Source: Chitinophagaceae bacterium (GTDB lineage: Bacteria > Bacteroidota > Bacteroidia > Chitinophagales > Chitinophagaceae). Taken from it: 9,075 nt of DNA. The position numbers and the translations under genes are program-made. The stretch spans positions 1-9,075 of the forward strand of contig JALOMZ010000041.1 in assembly GCA_025455205.1 (NCBI GenBank), in the 5' to 3' direction. This document shows positions 6,426 through 9,075 of the stretch, piece after piece. Under the pieces are notes generated by a model, which did no database searches, was not told the DNA's origin, and saw nothing but the letters and a program-made list of their open reading frames with translations. Numbering within the stretch: the stretch's first letter is position 1; every line of letters starts with the position of its first letter.

Positions 6426-8624
6426 TCATTCTTTTACTGAAACAACTTCTTTCACTTCTCCGTTCACCCTTAGCCTCAGGGTTTGTGGCACTTTGGAAGT
6501 GATCTTGTAATCAATAACCTTTCCATCCTTCCAACTGCAATCCACGGTAAAGCCGCCCCGGGCCCTGAAGCCCTTAAAGGATCCGGAAGTTTTCCATGCT
6601 GCAGGAACGGCGGGCAGCAATTCAATTTCCCCTGCATGGCTTTGCAGCAACATTTCCGCCATGGCGCCTGTGATCCCAAAATTTCCGTCCAACTGAAAAG
6701 GCGGGTGATTGGTGAAGAGATTGGGAAGCACATTGTACGTGAGCAATCCACGTATCATGATGCCGGCCTTTTCTCCCTGTCCCAGGCGTGCCCACAAGGC
6801 ACAGCGCCAGGGCCAGCTCCACGAGCGGCGACTGTCGCCAACGGTTGACTCAACGGTAAAGGGCTTGTCGGCATTCTTACCATAGTTGCCGCTGCGGCTG
6901 CGCAGCGAAATGATGGCTGCATTTGCCAGCTCGGGTGTTTGCGTAGTGCTGATCTGCCTGCCGGGATACACGGCAAATAAATGCGAGGTATGCCGGTGCT
7001 GGTCATCGGGATCATCGCGGTCTGTTTGCCATTCCTGCAATTGTCCCCATTTGCCGATTTTATTGGGCGCCAGCCTTTGTTGCATGGCTGCCACTTTTTG
7101 CTGGTAGTCGGCATCTGTTTTCAGCGCCTTTGCTGCGTCCAGGTAATTCTGAAAAAGATCCCACACCAGTTGCTGATCGTGCATTACACCATCTTCACGG
7201 GGGCCATGCTCCGGCGACCAGCCATTTGGCACCACCAGGCTTCCATCAGGCAATTGCTTCAGGTGGTCTTCCCAATAGTTGCATATTTCTTTCAGCACGG
7301 GGTAGGCCGTTGTTCTTAAGTAAACACTGTCTTGCGTAAATGCCCAATGTTCAAATACGTGTTGCGCATACCAGGCGCTGGCAGGTATGTTCCACTCCCA
7401 CCCATTGCCCCCGAATATGCTCTGGCTGGTGCGTGCCGTCCAGCCACGGGTATTGGCGCCAAAGGCTTTGCGGGTGGCAATGCGGCAGGGTTCAGCCTGC
7501 GCCACTATGTAGTCCACCAGCGGCACATGGCATTCCGAAAGATTGGTGGGCTCTGCCAGCCAGTAATTCATTTGAATATTGATGTTGTTGTGGTAATCGC
7601 TGGCCCAGGGCGGGTTGTTGCTGTTGTTCCACAGGCCCTGCAAATTGGCAGGCAAGCCGCCGGGACGCGAACAACTTATGAGCAGGTACCTGCCATACTG
7701 AAAAAGTATTTCTTCCAGGTCCGGGTCACTACCACCGGCAGCATATTGCTGCAGCCGAACATCAATGGGCAAGGTCAGCAACGAATCGACTGTGCGGCCA
7801 ATATCAATAGCAGCCGCCGCACTCAGCCTTCTAAAGTCCTTGTTATGTGCCGCCAGCAATGGTTTGTATCCCTTCTTCGCCGCCGCCGTCAATTCCTTTT
7901 CGAGTACAGGCAGTGGATCTTCGCCACGCCATCCGGCATTATAATCGGGCTTGTAGTTGGTGCGGGCATTTACATAAACTGTAATCGATTGACAATTGGC
8001 AAACTGCAACTGCTCATTATTGGCAGTTACCATTCCGCCTTCATGCGCAACATACAGTTTGGCTGCATATTTCAGTTGGTTGGGCATGATGCCGTCAAAC
8101 CACATGCTGTTGCCAGCAGCTACGGCCTTTGCACCCTGCGCCGATAGCAGATTGATCTTTCCGGTCAGTTTGCCGCCATGCTGCGCCACATAACGAAAAA
8201 CCATTACCTGATCGGGGTTGCTGGCAAAGGCCTCCCGATGGTACTTGCCCGAAGCGGTGGAAAACGAGGTGCGATGTACCGCATCAATCAAATCAAGGCT
8301 CCTGCTATAATTCGTAACAGATCCGCTATCCGCAAACTGGATTACAATTTCTCCAAAGTTTCGATAAGCGCCAAAGCCACGATCACCGGTTTCGTAGGCG
8401 CCGTCCCAGTTGTTATCACCACTCCAAAGGCTTTGTTCATTAAATTGAATCACATCTTTACCTACGCCTCCCATGAGCATGGCACCCATGCGACCATTGC
8501 CAATGGGAAGGGCATGGGGCTCCCACTTTGCAGCGGGCTGATTGTACCACAACAATGGCGATGGCTGCGCAAACAACTGCCCGGCCAGTACGTGTATCAA
8601 AAGAAAGACAATGGTTTTTTTCAT
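6426..8624 (-). CDS. GH95 alpha-L-fucosidase / alpha-L-galactosidase
   Basis: This 732-residue exported enzyme would remove terminal alpha-1,2-linked L-fucose, or L-galactose, from glycans by inversion. The signal peptide is 1-19 (ending LFA-Q). The N-terminal GH95 beta-domain spans about 22-270 with the hallmark LPIGNGRMGAM at 39-49 and QFNEQSLWSG at 60-69. The (alpha/alpha)6 barrel follows at about 300-650, then a C-terminal beta-domain. Catalytic positions match those of the Bifidobacterium AfcA enzyme as I recall them: Asn347 and Asn349 in NINIQMNYW (water activation), Glu472 in WSPEHG (general acid) and Asp646 in QLDGNFG. The barrel also shows HRHTSHLFAVYPG and GDSRRSWSWPW. The usual NYWPAE reads NYWLAE (Leu356), a small departure near the active site. 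The length is slightly below the common 780-830. Fucosidase versus galactosidase activity cannot be decided by eye. The gene converges on GH97 and lies 156 bases downstream of a partial gene on the same strand. Confidence 0.93.
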   Translation of the reverse strand: MKKTIVFLLIHVLAGQLFAQPSPLLWYNQPAAKWEPHALPIGNGRMGAMLMGGVGKDVIQFNEQSLWSGDNNWDGAYETGDRGFGAYRNFGEIVIQFADSGSVTNYSRSLDLIDAVHRTSFSTASGKYHREAFASNPDQVMVFRYVAQHGGKLTGKINLLSAQGAKAVAAGNSMWFDGIMPNQLKYAAKLYVAHEGGMVTANNEQLQFANCQSITVYVNARTNYKPDYNAGWRGEDPLPVLEKELTAAAKKGYKPLLAAHNKDFRRLSAAAAIDIGRTVDSLLTLPIDVRLQQYAAGGSDPDLEEILFQYGRYLLISCSRPGGLPANLQGLWNNSNNPPWASDYHNNINIQMNYWLAEPTNLSECHVPLVDYIVAQAEPCRIATRKAFGANTRGWTARTSQSIFGGNGWEWNIPASAWYAQHVFEHWAFTQDSVYLRTTAYPVLKEICNYWEDHLKQLPDGSLVVPNGWSPEHGPREDGVMHDQQLVWDLFQNYLDAAKALKTDADYQQKVAAMQQRLAPNKIGKWGQLQEWQTDRDDPDDQHRHTSHLFAVYPGRQISTTQTPELANAAIISLRSRSGNYGKNADKPFTVESTVGDSRRSWSWPWRCALWARLGQGEKAGIMIRGLLTYNVLPNLFTNHPPFQLDGNFGITGAMAEMLLQSHAGEIELLPAVPAAWKTSGSFKGFRARGGFTVDCSWKDGKVIDYKITSKVPQTLRLRVNGEVKEVVSVKE

Positions 8625-8780
8625 ATCAACTGGAACTTATCCAAAAGTCAATTTAACCACAACGGCACGAAGAAGGCACAAAGAGCACCAGGAAAAATGC
8701 TGGAGAATCAGACATCATGGCCTTGGTGCCTCCCTGGTGACTTGTTGGTAAGATCTTCTTTTGCACTTTTTAAATATGCG
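8625..8780. other. intergenic region upstream of GH95
   Basis: These 156 bases lie between the stop of the partial minus-strand gene and the GH95 start. Most of it is the inverted repeat at 8656-8749. Reading the minus strand, GACTTTTG (8649-8642) is one base off the TAnnTTTG -7 element and lies 17 bases before the ATG, but no TTTG is spaced correctly before it. There is no strong Shine-Dalgarno sequence. Confidence 0.45.
8656..8749. repeat. long imperfect inverted repeat (REP/MITE-like)
   Basis: Two arms of about 28 bases, 8656-8683 and 8722-8749, are imperfect reverse complements: the outer ACCA and CAA blocks match with one inserted base, and the next 20 positions agree at 15. A 38-base loop separates them. 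The left arm contains a near-direct repeat of a GGCACRAAG unit. The wording (ACCAC, GGCACGAAG, GGCACAAAG) resembles dispersed intergenic palindromes I recall from Bacteroidota and other environmental genomes, but this is from memory only. Transcribed from the upstream minus-strand gene, it would fold into a stable hairpin before GH95, so it could also affect read-through. Confidence 0.55.
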
Positions 8781-9075
8781 CTAGTTGTTCTTCGCGGCGA
8801 TCGATTCGGTGGCTCCCCCGGCCCTGATTTCGAGTTTCACCTCGGCGCCATTCTCGCCCGAATAACGTCCATCAAACACAATGGTATTGCTGCCGTTTTT
8901 CAGAACGGGCAGGGGCTTGCTGAGTTCCAGTGTCTTTTGCAGCTGCCACTGCCGGTTGTACACCTGTACTGTCTTTCCATCGCACTGAATGATGGTATTT
9001 CGTGTAAGGCTAACCGGCAGTTGCAAGGCATCCTGCGCATTGACGGCGATGCTGATCTCCTCAAAATTTACGTCG
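8781..9075 (-). CDS. C-terminal end of an unrecognised protein, possibly carbohydrate-active
   Basis: An open frame enters from the right edge and ends at TAG (8783-8781), giving the last 97 residues of a longer protein; there is no stop between the window end and this point. No ATG is needed inside the window, and the sequence reads continuously from DVNFEEIS. The visible part alternates beta-strand-like segments and turns (TIIQCDGKTVQVYN, LKNGSNTIVFDG, VKLEIRAGG), suggesting a C-terminal beta-sandwich of the type that ends many secreted glycan-active enzymes. I cannot name the family. It lies on the same strand as GH95 and upstream of it, so it may belong to the same locus, although the 156-base gap with a hairpin argues against tight coupling. 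Confidence 0.7.
   Translation of the reverse strand, partial: DVNFEEISIAVNAQDALQLPVSLTRNTIIQCDGKTVQVYNRQWQLQKTLELSKPLPVLKNGSNTIVFDGRYSGENGAEVKLEIRAGGATESIAAKNN

Noticed and set aside
7332..8147. 271-residue plus-strand open frame inside GH95
   Set aside because: It is the antisense shadow of a well-conserved GH95 coding region, and its translation has no recognisable domain.

Overview
The window looks like chromosome from a free-living Bacteroidota, most likely a member of the Chitinophagaceae or a close relative. The reasons are a TonB-dependent receptor with an N-terminal carboxypeptidase-regulatory-like domain, a DUF6660-type small protein next to it, secreted CAZymes of families GH97 and GH95 whose signal peptides end in A-Q, weak Shine-Dalgarno signals, and a base composition near 50% GC. 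This placement is inference from gene content. No rRNA, tRNA, CRISPR array, IS element or origin was seen.

Layout. Bases 1-214 hold no supportable gene. Bases 215-2740 (+) form a two-gene unit: a Cys-rich DUF6660-like small exported protein, then a TonB-dependent outer-membrane receptor with a Glu/His-rich linker, six bases apart. By resemblance to pairs found beside RND metal-efflux genes, this unit is probably concerned with metal ions. Bases 2741-3096 are intergenic and contain a doubtful 42-residue ORF, a perfect 16-bp palindrome and a 6-bp-stem hairpin. Bases 3097-6278 (+) are a second unit: a secreted SGNH/GDSL esterase followed by a GH97 glycosidase. Bases 6279-6425 separate it from a convergent minus-strand unit: a GH95 alpha-L-fucosidase/alpha-L-galactosidase (8624-6426), and upstream of that the C-terminal end of an unrecognised protein (9075-8781, cut by the window edge). 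A long imperfect inverted repeat lies between those two minus-strand genes.

How the genes fit together. The SGNH esterase, GH97 and GH95 all carry signal peptides and form a small polysaccharide-degradation cluster. The esterase would remove O-acyl groups, and the two exo-glycosidases would remove terminal alpha-linked sugars (alpha-Glc/alpha-Gal type by GH97, alpha-L-Fuc/alpha-L-Gal by GH95) from a decorated plant or algal glycan. No SusC/SusD pair, regulator or backbone-cleaving enzyme is inside the window. The TonB receptor at the left has no SusD partner here and belongs to a different, metal-type context, so I do not treat it as the glycan importer. The most unusual points are the catalytic-site residues of the GH97 enzyme and the inverted repeat upstream of GH95.
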